Notes under the pieces: model-generated
Database searches by the model: none
Seen by the model: the letters and a program-made list of their open reading frames with translations, nothing else
What the model was told of the DNA's origin: nothing
From: Hydrotalea sp.
GTDB taxonomy: Bacteria; Bacteroidota; Bacteroidia; Chitinophagales; Chitinophagaceae
Length of the DNA: 64,000 nt
NCBI GenBank assembly: GCA_027364735.1
Contig: DAHXOT010000008.1
Span: 44,141-108,140 of the forward strand
Reading direction: 5' to 3'
Position numbers and translations under genes: made by a program
Shown here: one piece after another, positions 34,167 through 44,534 of the stretch
Numbering within the stretch: position 1 is the stretch's first letter
How the letters are laid out: every line of letters starts with the position of its first letter

Positions 34167-34306
34167 TTAAAATTTTAAGCTTCTTATTTATTTAATTTTT
34201 TATTGAATAAATTTATTAAAATTTTTCTTTCTTTTTAGATTCTTCTTTCCAATATCTATGACTTTCTACTGATAGCCTTTGATAACTGTAATACAAAAAC
34301 TGCTGC

Positions 34307-37300
34307 ATGAATATTACAGCTAAAAATATGGTAGTTTATTGTTCTATTTTTTTACTTTCACTAGTAACTAATTATTCGTTTGCTGCCAATGATAATCTTA
34401 TTGCTTTATACAATGCTCCTAAAGCATCATTTACAGTTAATGCTACTAAGCAATGCATATCTAATAATAAATTTCAATTTACAAATGAATCACAATCCAA
34501 TTGTGGTTGTTTAAAGTATTTATGGAATTTTGGCGATACAACAACATCAACAGAAACTAATCCAACTAAAGTTTATACCAAACCGGGTGAATATACTGTG
34601 CGTTTACAAGTTACTGATGATATTAATCAAACAGATACCTATTCATTAATTATTCAGGTAACTTCTACACCTTCCTTAGATTTTACTGTTAACCCTACTC
34701 TTAACCAATGTTTTAAAGGCAATAATTATTCATTTACCAATACATCGCATGGAGATTTTAGTGGACTTCAATATAAATGGGATTTGGGTAATGGCGTAAC
34801 CTCAACCGAAACTAATGCGGCTACATCATACAGTCAGCAAGGTATTTATACAATTCGTTTAGATGGAAGTTATAATGGAATTTGTTCTACAAGTGTTACT
34901 AAAACAATAGATGTGTATCCTTCACCTATTGCCAATTATAATTATGTTATAGATTCTTCTAACAATAAAAAAATAAGTTTTACTAACGAATCAACTGTTT
35001 CTAATAGAACTTTAAATTATGAATGGCATTTTGGAGATGAAAGTATTTCTGGTGATACAAATCCTGTTTACACATTCTCAAAAAATGGTATTTATAGCGT
35101 TTCTTTAAAAGTTGCTACAAATGAAAATGATTGTATTGATCAAATCTCTAAACTTATTTTAATTGGTAATCAGCCTACATCCGGTTTTACGGTAGGGGTA
35201 GGTACACAATGTTTAAAAGGGAATAAGTACAACTTTACAAATACTACTGTTGCTCCAACAGGAGCGACTGTTAATTATTTATGGTACTTTGGAGATGGCA
35301 CAGGTTCAACTCAGGAAAATCCTATTAAATCATATAATATTTCAGGAACTTTTACTGTAAAATTAATTGTTACTGCCTCAAACGGTTTTAGTGATAGCAC
35401 TACTAAAAATGTTACAGTTTTGTCTTCGCCAATGGCATCTTACACAATAAGTCCGGGTACCGATAAATGTTTAACCAATAATAATATTTTTACTTTCACC
35501 AATACATCTACAATTCCTACCGGATTATCGTATAACTATCAATGGAATTTAGGAAATGGTAGAATACTGAATACGTTAAATGCTTCCGATCTGTATAATG
35601 GGGCAGGCTCATATTCAATTACATTAACTGCTAACTTAAGCAATGGTTGTTCTGCCGATACAACACAAATTATTCATGTACATTCAAAACCTACAGCAAG
35701 TTTTACTTTTGGAGTAGATAAAAATGATTATCATCAATTGAGTTTCGATAATCACTCATTTGATAATTATGGCAATTCTATTAGCTATTTTTGGGATTTT
35801 GGAGATGGGCATACATCAACTCAAACCAATTCATCTAATTTATATGCCTCTAATGGTAACTATATTATTAAATTAATTGCTACAGGAACCGATTTTGGTT
35901 GTAGCGATACATTAATTAAACCCATATTGGTTAAAGATAGCTTATGGGCTTATGCGTATATAGGAAATGCTTGCCAGTGTGTTGATATAAATGGCTTTAA
36001 TTTTATTGGAGATGCTGGTGGAAGTATTTCTCCTTATACCTATTATTGGAATTTTGATGATGGAACTTTTTCTAATGAACAAAACCCTACTAAAAAATAT
36101 GCTTCTTATGGAGATCATACTGTAGTGCTAACTGTTTCTAATTCTTCCGGTACACATGCTACAGCATCAACATTAATTCGTGTATATGCTGTGCCTGTTG
36201 CAGGATTTACCTATTTACCCGATTCTATAAATAAGTTTGAATATCATTTTAAAAATACTTCAACAATTGCATTTGGTAATATGGTGTACAAATGGAGTTT
36301 TGGTGATGGTACTTTCTCTACTGAACAAAATCCTACAAAAACTTTTTCTGCCTCAGGAAATTATAGTATAAAATTAGTAGCATATAATACAGATGGAGGA
36401 TGTGCCGATAGTAGTATAACTCAAATTCAAATTGCTAATAATTCTTCTTGTAATTTAGTAGCTTCTTTTTCTATCAATAATAGTAATCAATGTGTAACAA
36501 ACAATCAATTTGTATTTACTAATTTAACAAGCGGTGGTTCCGGAACTGTTAATTATTTATGGGATTTTAATGATGGAACTTCTTCTAATGAAAAAAATCC
36601 TTCTAAAATTTATAGTACTTACAGTGATCATGATGTTTCACTTACTGTTACTGATAGTAAAGGATGTTATTCTAATGTAGTAAAGCAAATTGCAGTAGGT
36701 GCTGTGCCTACAGCTTCATTTAATGTTATTGCAAATACGTTTAATGGAAATGGGTATACATTTTTAAGTACATCAAGTATTGCAAGTGGAACTATTAGCT
36801 ATTATTGGGATTTTGGCAATGGACAAACTTCATCATTAAGTAATCCAACAGTTATTTTTAACTCAGGCAACTATACAGTAAAATTAGTTGTGCAGGGTAT
36901 AGGTATTTGCGAAGATTCTGCTTTTAAAACTATTGTTGTAAATACTAACCCCATTGCCGATTTTAGTTTCACTCGTTCGGGTTGTAGTGCTGCTTCAGAG
37001 GCATTTAATTTTAGTTCTACTATTACTAATGGCACTGCTCCTTATACTTATTTATGGGATTTTGGAGATGGAAATATATCTACCGAAGCCAATCCTATTC
37101 ATCAATATGTTTATGCCAATACCTATAATGTAACATTGAAAATTACCGATGCTGCAGGAAAAACAAATCAAAAAACAGTTGCTATACAATCAATGGCAGG
37201 TTCTAAACCTAAAGCAAGTTTTATTATTTTAAGCAATACGCAAAATGGCAATAGCTATACATTTATAAGTACATCAACTATTGCAAGTGGATGGATGAAT

Positions 37301-37744
37301 TATTTCTGGAATTTAGGCGATGGTCATACTTCAACTGCTATAAATCCTTCTATCACTTATCCTTCAAATGGAAATTATCCAATAAAATTAGTTGTAACAG
37401 GTAGTACGGGTTGTAAAGACAGTGTTACGCAAATTGTCAATTTCACCAATACACAATCTGCTCAAAATGGCGGTTCCGGCATTGCAATAGATGCAACTCC
37501 TAATCCTGCTATTACCAATGTTGTGTTAAGTTTCAGGCCAACATTTATTATTAATAAAATAGTTGTAAAACTTTTTAATTCAAGTGGACAATTCATTTCG
37601 CAGCAATTGATTATTCCTAATCAATCTGGCGCAGTAATAACTTTGTTAGTTAATGTATTTAACTTAAACAAAGGATATTATTATATGATATTAAGCGACG
37701 AAAAAGAACAATTTATTGGCTCATCGCCATTGTTTAAAAACTAA
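34307..37744 (+). CDS. Large secreted protein with 12 PKD repeats and type IX-like tail
   Basis: The 1145-aa protein has a signal peptide (about residues 1-27). The body is 12 PKD-like repeats in tandem, each about 85-95 residues, recognised by the W-x-F/L-G-D/N-G core followed by S-T-x-x-NP and a Y-x-V/I-x-L strand (for example near residues 75, 160, 245, 340, 420, 500, 590, 675, 765, 845, 930, 1015). The last 80 residues (DATPNPAITNVVLSF, KLFNSSGQFISQQ, LNKGYYYMIL) match a type A C-terminal sorting domain used by the type IX secretion system. No catalytic domain was found, so the PKD array is probably structural or adhesive. The gene is monocistronic. Confidence 0.88.
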   Translation: MNITAKNMVVYCSIFLLSLVTNYSFAANDNLIALYNAPKASFTVNATKQCISNNKFQFTNESQSNCGCLKYLWNFGDTTTSTETNPTKVYTKPGEYTVRLQVTDDINQTDTYSLIIQVTSTPSLDFTVNPTLNQCFKGNNYSFTNTSHGDFSGLQYKWDLGNGVTSTETNAATSYSQQGIYTIRLDGSYNGICSTSVTKTIDVYPSPIANYNYVIDSSNNKKISFTNESTVSNRTLNYEWHFGDESISGDTNPVYTFSKNGIYSVSLKVATNENDCIDQISKLILIGNQPTSGFTVGVGTQCLKGNKYNFTNTTVAPTGATVNYLWYFGDGTGSTQENPIKSYNISGTFTVKLIVTASNGFSDSTTKNVTVLSSPMASYTISPGTDKCLTNNNIFTFTNTSTIPTGLSYNYQWNLGNGRILNTLNASDLYNGAGSYSITLTANLSNGCSADTTQIIHVHSKPTASFTFGVDKNDYHQLSFDNHSFDNYGNSISYFWDFGDGHTSTQTNSSNLYASNGNYIIKLIATGTDFGCSDTLIKPILVKDSLWAYAYIGNACQCVDINGFNFIGDAGGSISPYTYYWNFDDGTFSNEQNPTKKYASYGDHTVVLTVSNSSGTHATASTLIRVYAVPVAGFTYLPDSINKFEYHFKNTSTIAFGNMVYKWSFGDGTFSTEQNPTKTFSASGNYSIKLVAYNTDGGCADSSITQIQIANNSSCNLVASFSINNSNQCVTNNQFVFTNLTSGGSGTVNYLWDFNDGTSSNEKNPSKIYSTYSDHDVSLTVTDSKGCYSNVVKQIAVGAVPTASFNVIANTFNGNGYTFLSTSSIASGTISYYWDFGNGQTSSLSNPTVIFNSGNYTVKLVVQGIGICEDSAFKTIVVNTNPIADFSFTRSGCSAASEAFNFSSTITNGTAPYTYLWDFGDGNISTEANPIHQYVYANTYNVTLKITDAAGKTNQKTVAIQSMAGSKPKASFIILSNTQNGNSYTFISTSTIASGWMNYFWNLGDGHTSTAINPSITYPSNGNYPIKLVVTGSTGCKDSVTQIVNFTNTQSAQNGGSGIAIDATPNPAITNVVLSFRPTFIINKIVVKLFNSSGQFISQQLIIPNQSGAVITLLVNVFNLNKGYYYMILSDEKEQFIGSSPLFKN

Positions 37745-37780
37745 ACTAACTTATCCTAATTATAACGATTTATCATTTTG

Positions 37781-37788
37781 TACCTTTG
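37781..37788 (+). promoter_or_regulatory. Candidate -7 box of DUF2027-Smr gene
   Basis: TACCTTTG lies four bases before the ATG at 37793, so a transcript would be almost leaderless. The -33 region is not TTG. Confidence 0.4.
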
Positions 37789-37792
37789 CCAA

Positions 37793-38818
37793 ATGAAATA
37801 TCAAGTTGGCGATGAAATAATTGTTTTACACAGCAATGAAGAAGGAAGAGTAATTGAAATTATGAATGATAAAATGGTGATGATTGAAGTAAGAGGTGTA
37901 AAATTTCCGGCATACATGGATCAAATTGATTTTCCGTACTTCAAACGATTTACTGAAAAAAAATTATTTTCTGAAAAGAAAAAAGAAAAACAATTTATCG
38001 ATACAATTCCAAAAGAAAAACCACAGCCTAATCAAATAAAAGTGGCTGATGGTGTTTGGTTATCTGTAATTCCAAAATTTTCTTTAGATGAGTTTAATGA
38101 TGAAGTGGTTGATTTACTTAAATTGTATTTGGTAAATAAAACTAATACTGCATATCGTTTTGAGTACGATCAGCAGTTTTTAAATAATTCGGCATTTGCA
38201 ATTAAAAACGAAATTCTTCCTTTTCAAGATTTTTATTTACACGATATTGATTTTGAAAAAATTAATGATAGTCCTTCTTTTCATTTTGAATTTTCTTTAA
38301 TAACACCCAATAAAAAGAAAGCACCTCATTTCGAAACGTCAATAAAAATTAAGCCTAAACAAATTTTTAAACAAATTGAAGAATTAAAAGAAAACAATCA
38401 ACCAACATTTTCTTATCAATTATTCGATAATTATCCCGATAACATTGAGCCCGAAAAATTTGAGTTAACAGGATTGGCTGCAAAAGGATTTAAAATTTAT
38501 GAGGCCAACAAAATTCAACAAAACTTAGAGCCGGCAAGAACCTTAATAGATTTGCATATTGAGAAATTAGTTGATAATTGGCAACGAATGACTAATCTTG
38601 AAATATTGGCTATTCAATTATCCGAATTTGAAAAATGGTATCATTTAGCAGTAGCACATCGGCAAGCTTCACTTGTTGTTATTCACGGAGTAGGTACCGG
38701 TAAATTACGAGACGAAATTCATGATGTATTAAAAGTTAGAAAAGAAGTAAAAACTTTTATCAATCAATATAATCCTCGATTTGGTTATGGAGCAACCGAA
38801 ATATTTTTTCAATATTAG
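37793..38818 (+). CDS. DUF2027 / Smr domain protein
   Basis: The 341-aa protein has an N-terminal DUF2027-like domain (VGDEIIVLHSNEEGRVIEI, MVMIEVRGVKFPAYMDQIDF), a central beta-rich domain (about 90-220), and a C-terminal Smr domain (RTLIDLHIEKLVDN, LVVIHGVGTGKLRDEIHDVL, NPRFGYGATEI). Smr domains of this kind act as endonuclease-like or ribosome-rescue modules in other proteins. The biological role of the DUF2027-Smr architecture, frequent in Bacteroidota, is not established. An in-frame TTG at 37778 exists, but the ATG at 37793 is used, since the -7 promoter box lies across the TTG-initiated extension. Confidence 0.85.
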   Translation: MKYQVGDEIIVLHSNEEGRVIEIMNDKMVMIEVRGVKFPAYMDQIDFPYFKRFTEKKLFSEKKKEKQFIDTIPKEKPQPNQIKVADGVWLSVIPKFSLDEFNDEVVDLLKLYLVNKTNTAYRFEYDQQFLNNSAFAIKNEILPFQDFYLHDIDFEKINDSPSFHFEFSLITPNKKKAPHFETSIKIKPKQIFKQIEELKENNQPTFSYQLFDNYPDNIEPEKFELTGLAAKGFKIYEANKIQQNLEPARTLIDLHIEKLVDNWQRMTNLEILAIQLSEFEKWYHLAVAHRQASLVVIHGVGTGKLRDEIHDVLKVRKEVKTFINQYNPRFGYGATEIFFQY

Positions 38819-38918
38819 TTTCCAAATAATGTATTCGCAACGTACATGCTAATTTTAGTTTTTGAATGCCTAACGTTTGTTAGTTCGGTTCTATATATTT
38901 GTACATAAAATATATACA

Positions 38919-40109
38919 ATGAATAATAGTAGAACTGTTTATATAGTATCGGCTGTTAGAACTCCAATAGGAAGTTTTGGTGGTACATTAAAAGATTTTT
39001 CAGCTTCGAAATTGGGTGCTATTGCAATTAAAGCAGCGGTAGAGAGAGCCAAATTACAAGCTCATCAAATAGAAGCAGTATATATGGGCAATGTAATACA
39101 AGCCAATGTGGGTCAGGCTCCTGCCCGTCAGGCTGCAAAATTTGCCGGCTTACCCGATCACGTTATTTGTACTACTATCAATAAAGTTTGTGCCAGTGGA
39201 ATGAAAGCAATTGCTCAAGCAGCTCAGGATATTTTATTGGGAGATGCAGATATTGTTGTTGCCGGCGGAATGGAAAGTATGAGTAATGTTCCTTTCTATG
39301 TATCTAATATGCGTTGGGGCAATAAATATGGCGATACAAAATTAATTGATGGCTTAAGTAGGGATGGATTAACCGATGTATACCATAATTATGCAATGGG
39401 CAACGCTGCCGAGTTATGTGCAAAAGAATGTAATATATCGAGAATTGAGCAGGATGCTTTTGCAGTTGAAAGTTATAGAAGAAGTCAGGCAGCTATTAGT
39501 TCAAAAAAATTTACCGATGAAATTGTTCCAATCGAAATCATCTCACCCAAAAAAGGTACTATAATTTTTGATACAGATGAAGAGCCGTTTAACGTAAAGT
39601 TTGATAAAATTCCCGATTTAAAACCTGCTTTTATAAAAGATGGAACCGTTACCGCCGCAAATGCAAGTACCATGAACGATGGTGCGGCCGCAGTGGTATT
39701 AATGAGTAAAGAAAAAGCAGATGAATTAGGTATATTGCCTATTGCTATTTTAAAAAGTTATGCCGATGCTGAACAAGCTCCTGAATGGTTTACTACAACG
39801 CCTAGTTTAGCAGTTCCGAAAGCAGTAGCAAAAGCAAAATTAACAATGAAGGATATTGAATATGTTGAGTTAAACGAAGCTTTTTCGGTAGTAGGAATTG
39901 TTAATACACAGAAAATGGATTTAGATGCTGCTAAAGTGAATGTAAATGGTGGAGCAGTTTCGTTAGGCCATCCATTAGGATGTAGTGGTGCAAGAATTTT
40001 GGTTACCTTAATTCATGTATTAAAGCAACAAAATGCTCAATATGGTGCTGCAGGAATTTGTAATGGAGGGGGAGGTGCGAGTGCAATGGTAATTGAAAAT
40101 TGTAAGTGA
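38919..40109 (+). CDS. Acetyl-CoA C-acyltransferase (thiolase)
   Basis: The 396-aa thiolase starts at ATG 38919 (MNNSRTVYIVSAVRTPIGSFGG). The acyl-accepting cysteine is in NKVCASGMKA, and the second catalytic pair in NEAFSVVG and GHPLGCSGAR. The AAGAAGAGG-like NGGGGASAMVIE end is typical. It interconverts acetyl-CoA and acetoacetyl-CoA or shortens 3-ketoacyl-CoA, so it serves fatty acid breakdown or ketone-body-type reactions; the sequence alone does not decide between AtoB- and FadA-type use. A TTG-initiated extension to 38877 is rejected. It is monocistronic and followed by a clear terminator. A TATATTTG box (38894-38901) lies 17 bases before the start. Confidence 0.93.
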   Translation: MNNSRTVYIVSAVRTPIGSFGGTLKDFSASKLGAIAIKAAVERAKLQAHQIEAVYMGNVIQANVGQAPARQAAKFAGLPDHVICTTINKVCASGMKAIAQAAQDILLGDADIVVAGGMESMSNVPFYVSNMRWGNKYGDTKLIDGLSRDGLTDVYHNYAMGNAAELCAKECNISRIEQDAFAVESYRRSQAAISSKKFTDEIVPIEIISPKKGTIIFDTDEEPFNVKFDKIPDLKPAFIKDGTVTAANASTMNDGAAAVVLMSKEKADELGILPIAILKSYADAEQAPEWFTTTPSLAVPKAVAKAKLTMKDIEYVELNEAFSVVGIVNTQKMDLDAAKVNVNGGAVSLGHPLGCSGARILVTLIHVLKQQNAQYGAAGICNGGGGASAMVIENCK

Positions 40110-40124
40110 TAAATATATAATTGT

Positions 40125-40163
40125 AAAAGTCCTGCTCTTGTAATAAAAGCAGGACTTTTTTTA
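40125..40163 (+). terminator. Intrinsic terminator after thiolase
   Basis: AAAAGTCCTGCT and AGCAGGACTTTT form a 12-bp stem with an 11-base loop, followed by more T. The A run at the other end also lets it serve the convergent czcA-type gene. Confidence 0.85.
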
Positions 40164-40185
40164 TGTAATATCTCAATTCTTCTTT

Positions 40186-43100
40186 CTATTTAGTATCTAT
40201 ATTATTTTCTTTTGTTAGTTCATCATCCATAAAATGAACTTTAAATTTCTCATCAATATTTTTGTAACTCCATGCAAATATTAATGGAAATACCCATAAA
40301 GAAAATATCATAGCACAAAGAATTCCTCCAATTACTACGCGTGCCAATGGTCTTGAACTTTCAGAACCAATGCCATGTGAAATGGCCGCAGGCAATAAAC
40401 CTATGGCAGCCATCATTGCAGTCATCATTACTGGTCTTATTCTTGAGTTTACCCCTAATTTAATGGCATTGTATAAAGAGTTGGATTGCCCTTTAATTTT
40501 ATCGAGATTTTGTTTAAAAACTGTTATCAATAAAACGCCATCCTGAATACAAATACCAAATAAGGCAATAAAGCCAATACCGGCAGAAATGCTAAAATTG
40601 GTTGATGTAACATGTAAGGCAACTATGCCACCTACAATAGCAAAAGGAACATTTAAAAACACCAATCCGGCATCTTTTAAATTACCAAACATGGTAAATA
40701 ATAATAAAAATATTAGTAATAAACTAATAGGCACTACTTCGGCTAATCTTTTTTCTGCTCTTTGCTGATTTTCAAAATCGCCTTGCCATGCCATTTCATA
40801 ACCTCTTTTTAATGAAACAACTTTATCTACTTTCTCTTGTGCTTCCGAAATTGTACTTCCCATATCTCTACCTCTAACAGAAAATTTTACTGCAGCATAT
40901 CTTTCATTATCATCCCTAAAAATTAAGCAAGGCCCTGTTTTTTGTGTAATATCGGCTATTTCCTTGATAGGAACTTTTGAACCGCTTTGAGTAGGAACTA
41001 ATAAATTACCAATATCATCTGGCGATTTTCTGAATTGTTCCGGTAATCTAATTCTAATATCAAATATCTTAATATCCTCGTATAAGGTAGAAGCAGCTAA
41101 ACCACCAATGGCCATTGCCACAACTGAATTAGCATCGGCAGTTGTTACGCCATATAAAGCCATTTTTTGTTGATTAAGATTGATATCTAATTCTGGCTGA
41201 CCAATATTATGGATTACACCTAAATCTTCAATCCCTTTTACATCTTTTAAAACATCATAAATATTCTGGATTTTATTTTCCATATAATTTAATGAATCGC
41301 CATAAATTTTTACGCAGATGGATCCTTTTACACCAGATACGGCTTCTTCTACATTATCCATAATTGGCTGAGAAAAATTGAGATTAATACCGGGAATTAC
41401 TGCTAATTTTTTATTCATCTGATCAATCAATTCTTCTTTTGAAATTTTAGGATTCCAATCCGATTCAGGATATAGCATTACCGAAAATTCATTGTTATAA
41501 AATCCTGCAACATCGGTTCCGTCATCTGGTCGGCCAGTTTGCGAAACACAATATTTTACTTGAGGGAATTGCATTAAAATTTTTCTTGCCTGAGAAGATA
41601 TTTCAACAGATTTATCGAGAGAAATACTATACGGTGTTTGAATACGTAACCAAATTGAACCTTCATTTAATTCGGGCAAAAATTCGGAACCCAAATATTT
41701 AAAACTATAAATTCCTAAAACCATTACAGCAAGGGCTAATGGAATAATAATTTTTCGATGCTTAAATGCTCTTGTAAAACCGTTTAACATAAATCCGGTT
41801 AAATGGTGTACAAAAGGATTGTGTTTTTCGTGAACATTTTTTTTAAGCAGAATACTAATTAATACCGGAACTAATGTAAGGGTTGTAATTAATGCCCCTA
41901 AAAGAGCAAATCCTAATGTATAAGCTAAAGGAGAAAACATTTTTCCTTCAACTTTCTGAAAGGCAAAAATGGGCAAAAGACCGGTAATAATAATTACTTT
42001 GGCAAAGAAGATAGCCTTACCTAATTGTGCTCCTTGATTTTTTATTAATCCAAGTTTGGCAATTTTATTAAATCGTTCAATACCTAAATCAACTGCTTTG
42101 TGATCTAATATTACAAACATTCCTTCAACCATTACCACTGCACCATCTATAATAATACCAAAATCTACTGCACCAAGTGAAAGTAAATTAGCACTCATGC
42201 CCATTAAATGCAAACAAATGAATGCAAATAATAAAGCCATTGGAATGATGATAGAAACAATTAAAGTAGTACGCCAGTTAAACATAAATAGCGATACTAA
42301 TAGTGTAACTAATAATATACCCTCAATTAAGTTGTGTAATACGGTATGAGTGGCATATTCAATTAGATCGGATCTGTCATAATAAGGAATTATTTTAGTA
42401 TCGGAAGGTAATACGGTATTGTTAAGTTTTTTAATTTGTGCTTTTACGGCATCTACAACTTTCGATGGATTTTCTCCTTTTCTCATTAATACTATTGCTT
42501 CAACAACATCAGATTCATCGGTGATATTTCTTTTGCCTAAAGAGTCTGTTAGTCCGTTTGCTCTTGCTACCCATCCTAATCTTGGAACATTAGATATTGC
42601 TACTTCTGCCACATCTTTAACTAAAATAGGAACACCATTATTATTCATTACAATGATGTTTTTTATTTCGTTAATATCGTTTAATAATCCAATTCCTCTT
42701 ACTACATAGGCCTGATTATTTTGAATAATAATATCTCCACCAATATTAATATTGGTTTTTTGTACAGCTGTATAAACATCTAAAGGAGTAATGCCTATAG
42801 AGGTTAATTTTTCCGGATCAACTCTTATTTCATAGGTTTTTGTTTTTCCTCCAAAACTCACCACATCTCCAACACCCGGAACGGCTCTTAATCTTCTATC
42901 AATTACCCAATCTTGCATGGTTTTTAATTCTCGAACATCTCTTACATTACTGTGTAAAGTGTATCTAAAAATTTCTCCTGTTGGACCGGTTGGTGGTTGA
43001 ACAGAAGGTTGTATGCCTGCAGGTAAATTGGCATTTTGTAAAAGATTCATTACTTGTTGCCTTGCTTGTGGATCTTTTACATCATCATCGAAAATTAATT

Positions 43101-43389
43101 TAACATATGATAATCCGAAAATGGAGGTTGAGCGTAGACTTATTTTTTGTTGTACGGGATTTAAAGCAATTTCAATAGGAATGGTTACAAATTTTTCTAT
43201 TTCTTCTGCACTTCTTCCGGGCCATTGGGTAATTACACTTATTTCTGTATTGGTAACATCGGGGAATGCCTCGATAGGCATATTTTTAAAAGTGATTATT
43301 CCAATAATAATTAAGGATAAGGAAGTAAGTAGAATGAAGTATTTATTCTTAAGCGAGAATGCTATTACGTTTTTTAATACCTTGATCAT
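40186..43389 (-). CDS. Heavy-metal efflux RND pump, CzcA type
   Basis: The 1067-aa inner-membrane pump of the HME-RND family exports divalent or monovalent metal ions by proton antiport. It has the twelve membrane segments and two large periplasmic loops of RND pumps; N-terminal FPDVTNTEISVITQWPGRSAEEIE is typical. The fourth helix carries VDFGIIIDGAVVMVEG with Asp409, Asp415 and Glu422, spaced exactly like Asp402-Asp408-Glu415 of CzcA, which favours the Zn/Co/Cd/Ni group rather than the Cu/Ag group (CusA). The metal is inferred, not shown. It is last in the small leader-TolC-adaptor-pump operon; gaps are 22, 13 and about 80 bases. Confidence 0.92.
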   Translation of the reverse strand: MIKVLKNVIAFSLKNKYFILLTSLSLIIIGIITFKNMPIEAFPDVTNTEISVITQWPGRSAEEIEKFVTIPIEIALNPVQQKISLRSTSIFGLSYVKLIFDDDVKDPQARQQVMNLLQNANLPAGIQPSVQPPTGPTGEIFRYTLHSNVRDVRELKTMQDWVIDRRLRAVPGVGDVVSFGGKTKTYEIRVDPEKLTSIGITPLDVYTAVQKTNINIGGDIIIQNNQAYVVRGIGLLNDINEIKNIIVMNNNGVPILVKDVAEVAISNVPRLGWVARANGLTDSLGKRNITDESDVVEAIVLMRKGENPSKVVDAVKAQIKKLNNTVLPSDTKIIPYYDRSDLIEYATHTVLHNLIEGILLVTLLVSLFMFNWRTTLIVSIIIPMALLFAFICLHLMGMSANLLSLGAVDFGIIIDGAVVMVEGMFVILDHKAVDLGIERFNKIAKLGLIKNQGAQLGKAIFFAKVIIITGLLPIFAFQKVEGKMFSPLAYTLGFALLGALITTLTLVPVLISILLKKNVHEKHNPFVHHLTGFMLNGFTRAFKHRKIIIPLALAVMVLGIYSFKYLGSEFLPELNEGSIWLRIQTPYSISLDKSVEISSQARKILMQFPQVKYCVSQTGRPDDGTDVAGFYNNEFSVMLYPESDWNPKISKEELIDQMNKKLAVIPGINLNFSQPIMDNVEEAVSGVKGSICVKIYGDSLNYMENKIQNIYDVLKDVKGIEDLGVIHNIGQPELDINLNQQKMALYGVTTADANSVVAMAIGGLAASTLYEDIKIFDIRIRLPEQFRKSPDDIGNLLVPTQSGSKVPIKEIADITQKTGPCLIFRDDNERYAAVKFSVRGRDMGSTISEAQEKVDKVVSLKRGYEMAWQGDFENQQRAEKRLAEVVPISLLLIFLLLFTMFGNLKDAGLVFLNVPFAIVGGIVALHVTSTNFSISAGIGFIALFGICIQDGVLLITVFKQNLDKIKGQSNSLYNAIKLGVNSRIRPVMMTAMMAAIGLLPAAISHGIGSESSRPLARVVIGGILCAMIFSLWVFPLIFAWSYKNIDEKFKVHFMDDELTKENNIDTK

Positions 43390-43411
43390 TGTATAGATTT
43401 AAAGGATTAAC

Positions 43412-44521
43412 TTAATTATTTAGGTTGTCATAAACAAGTAATGCTTGTGAGGCAATTACTTCATCGCCTTCTACTACGCCACTGTTTAAATAAACTTTAT
43501 CGCCAAAGATGCTTGCAACACTAACAGGCGTAATATCGGCAATTCCATTTCCTTTATACTTTAATACAAAATATTGACTATGATCGAATATTAATGCTTT
43601 ACTTGAAATGCAGATGGCATTTTTATTTTCTTTATTAACTACAGTTACACTTGCAAACATTAAAGGTTTCAGTGCATAATCGGTATTGGGTAAAACAATT
43701 CGCACTTTCATTACTTTATTTGCCGGATCTAATACATTGAGAATTTTATCAATTTTTCCATGAAAAATTTTATCCGGATAGGATAGGGTAGTAATATTTA
43801 CCGGATCGCCTAAATGAATGTTTTTAATATTCGATTCATAAACGTTTGCTTGTACCCATACATCTTTTAAATCGGATATGGTAAATAAATTGTTGCCATT
43901 ATCTGCACGAATAACTGTATTGTTAGTAATATTTTTTTGTACAATAAACCCACTAATTGGTGCTTTTATAATATAATCGCCTTGTGTATTATTACCATTT
44001 ATTTTTAAAATGCGTTGTACCATTTGTAATTGTGCAAGTGCTTGATCGTAATTTACTTGGGCATTGGTAACATCTAATTGAGATGATAAGCCACTTGCAA
44101 AAAGATCTTTAATTGCATCTAATTGTTTTTTGGTAGCAGTAACATTGGTTTCGGCAATAATAAGGTTATTACTGTATCCGGCCATTTCGCTACTTTTTAC
44201 AACGGCTAATGTTTGTCCTGCATTTACATAATCGCCTATTTGTACTTTTACGTCTTGTACATTTCCACTTACTAAAGGATATACATTTATTTGATGATCT
44301 TGATCAAAATCAATACTGCCTGTTAATGTAAAAGAATTTATTAACGGACAAATTTTTACTGTATCTATCGCAATTTGTTTTAAAAGCGAATCGGGGATAA
44401 TATACTTTTCTTTACCTGAAGATTTTTTTTGTTTTTCCGAATTGCAGCTTGTTATAATGGCTGTTATAAAAAGTACAGAAAGAAAAATGGTAATAATTTT
44501 TATAGATATAAATTTTTGCAT
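43412..44521 (-). CDS. RND efflux periplasmic adaptor, CzcB type
   Basis: The 369-aa membrane fusion protein links the CzcA-type pump with the TolC-like channel. It has a lipoprotein signal (lipobox ITSC), a barrel-sandwich segment (LVSGNVQDVKVQIGDYVNAGQTLAVV), a long alpha hairpin (about residues 115-175), the returning lipoyl half (IKAPISGFIVQKNITNNTVI), and a beta-barrel domain (VWVQANVYESNI). The C-terminal membrane-proximal domain is short. No His-rich metal-binding extension is seen. It is 22 bases upstream of the pump gene and 13 bases downstream of the channel gene. Confidence 0.92.
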   Translation of the reverse strand: MQKFISIKIITIFLSVLFITAIITSCNSEKQKKSSGKEKYIIPDSLLKQIAIDTVKICPLINSFTLTGSIDFDQDHQINVYPLVSGNVQDVKVQIGDYVNAGQTLAVVKSSEMAGYSNNLIIAETNVTATKKQLDAIKDLFASGLSSQLDVTNAQVNYDQALAQLQMVQRILKINGNNTQGDYIIKAPISGFIVQKNITNNTVIRADNGNNLFTISDLKDVWVQANVYESNIKNIHLGDPVNITTLSYPDKIFHGKIDKILNVLDPANKVMKVRIVLPNTDYALKPLMFASVTVVNKENKNAICISSKALIFDHSQYFVLKYKGNGIADITPVSVASIFGDKVYLNSGVVEGDEVIASQALLVYDNLNN

Positions 44522-44534
44522 TGTAAAAAATTAT

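Noticed and set aside
42419..43396. Plus-strand frames of 96 and 127 aa antisense to the metal pump gene
   Set aside because: They are mirrors of the conserved RND reading frame, without signals or recognisable domains.
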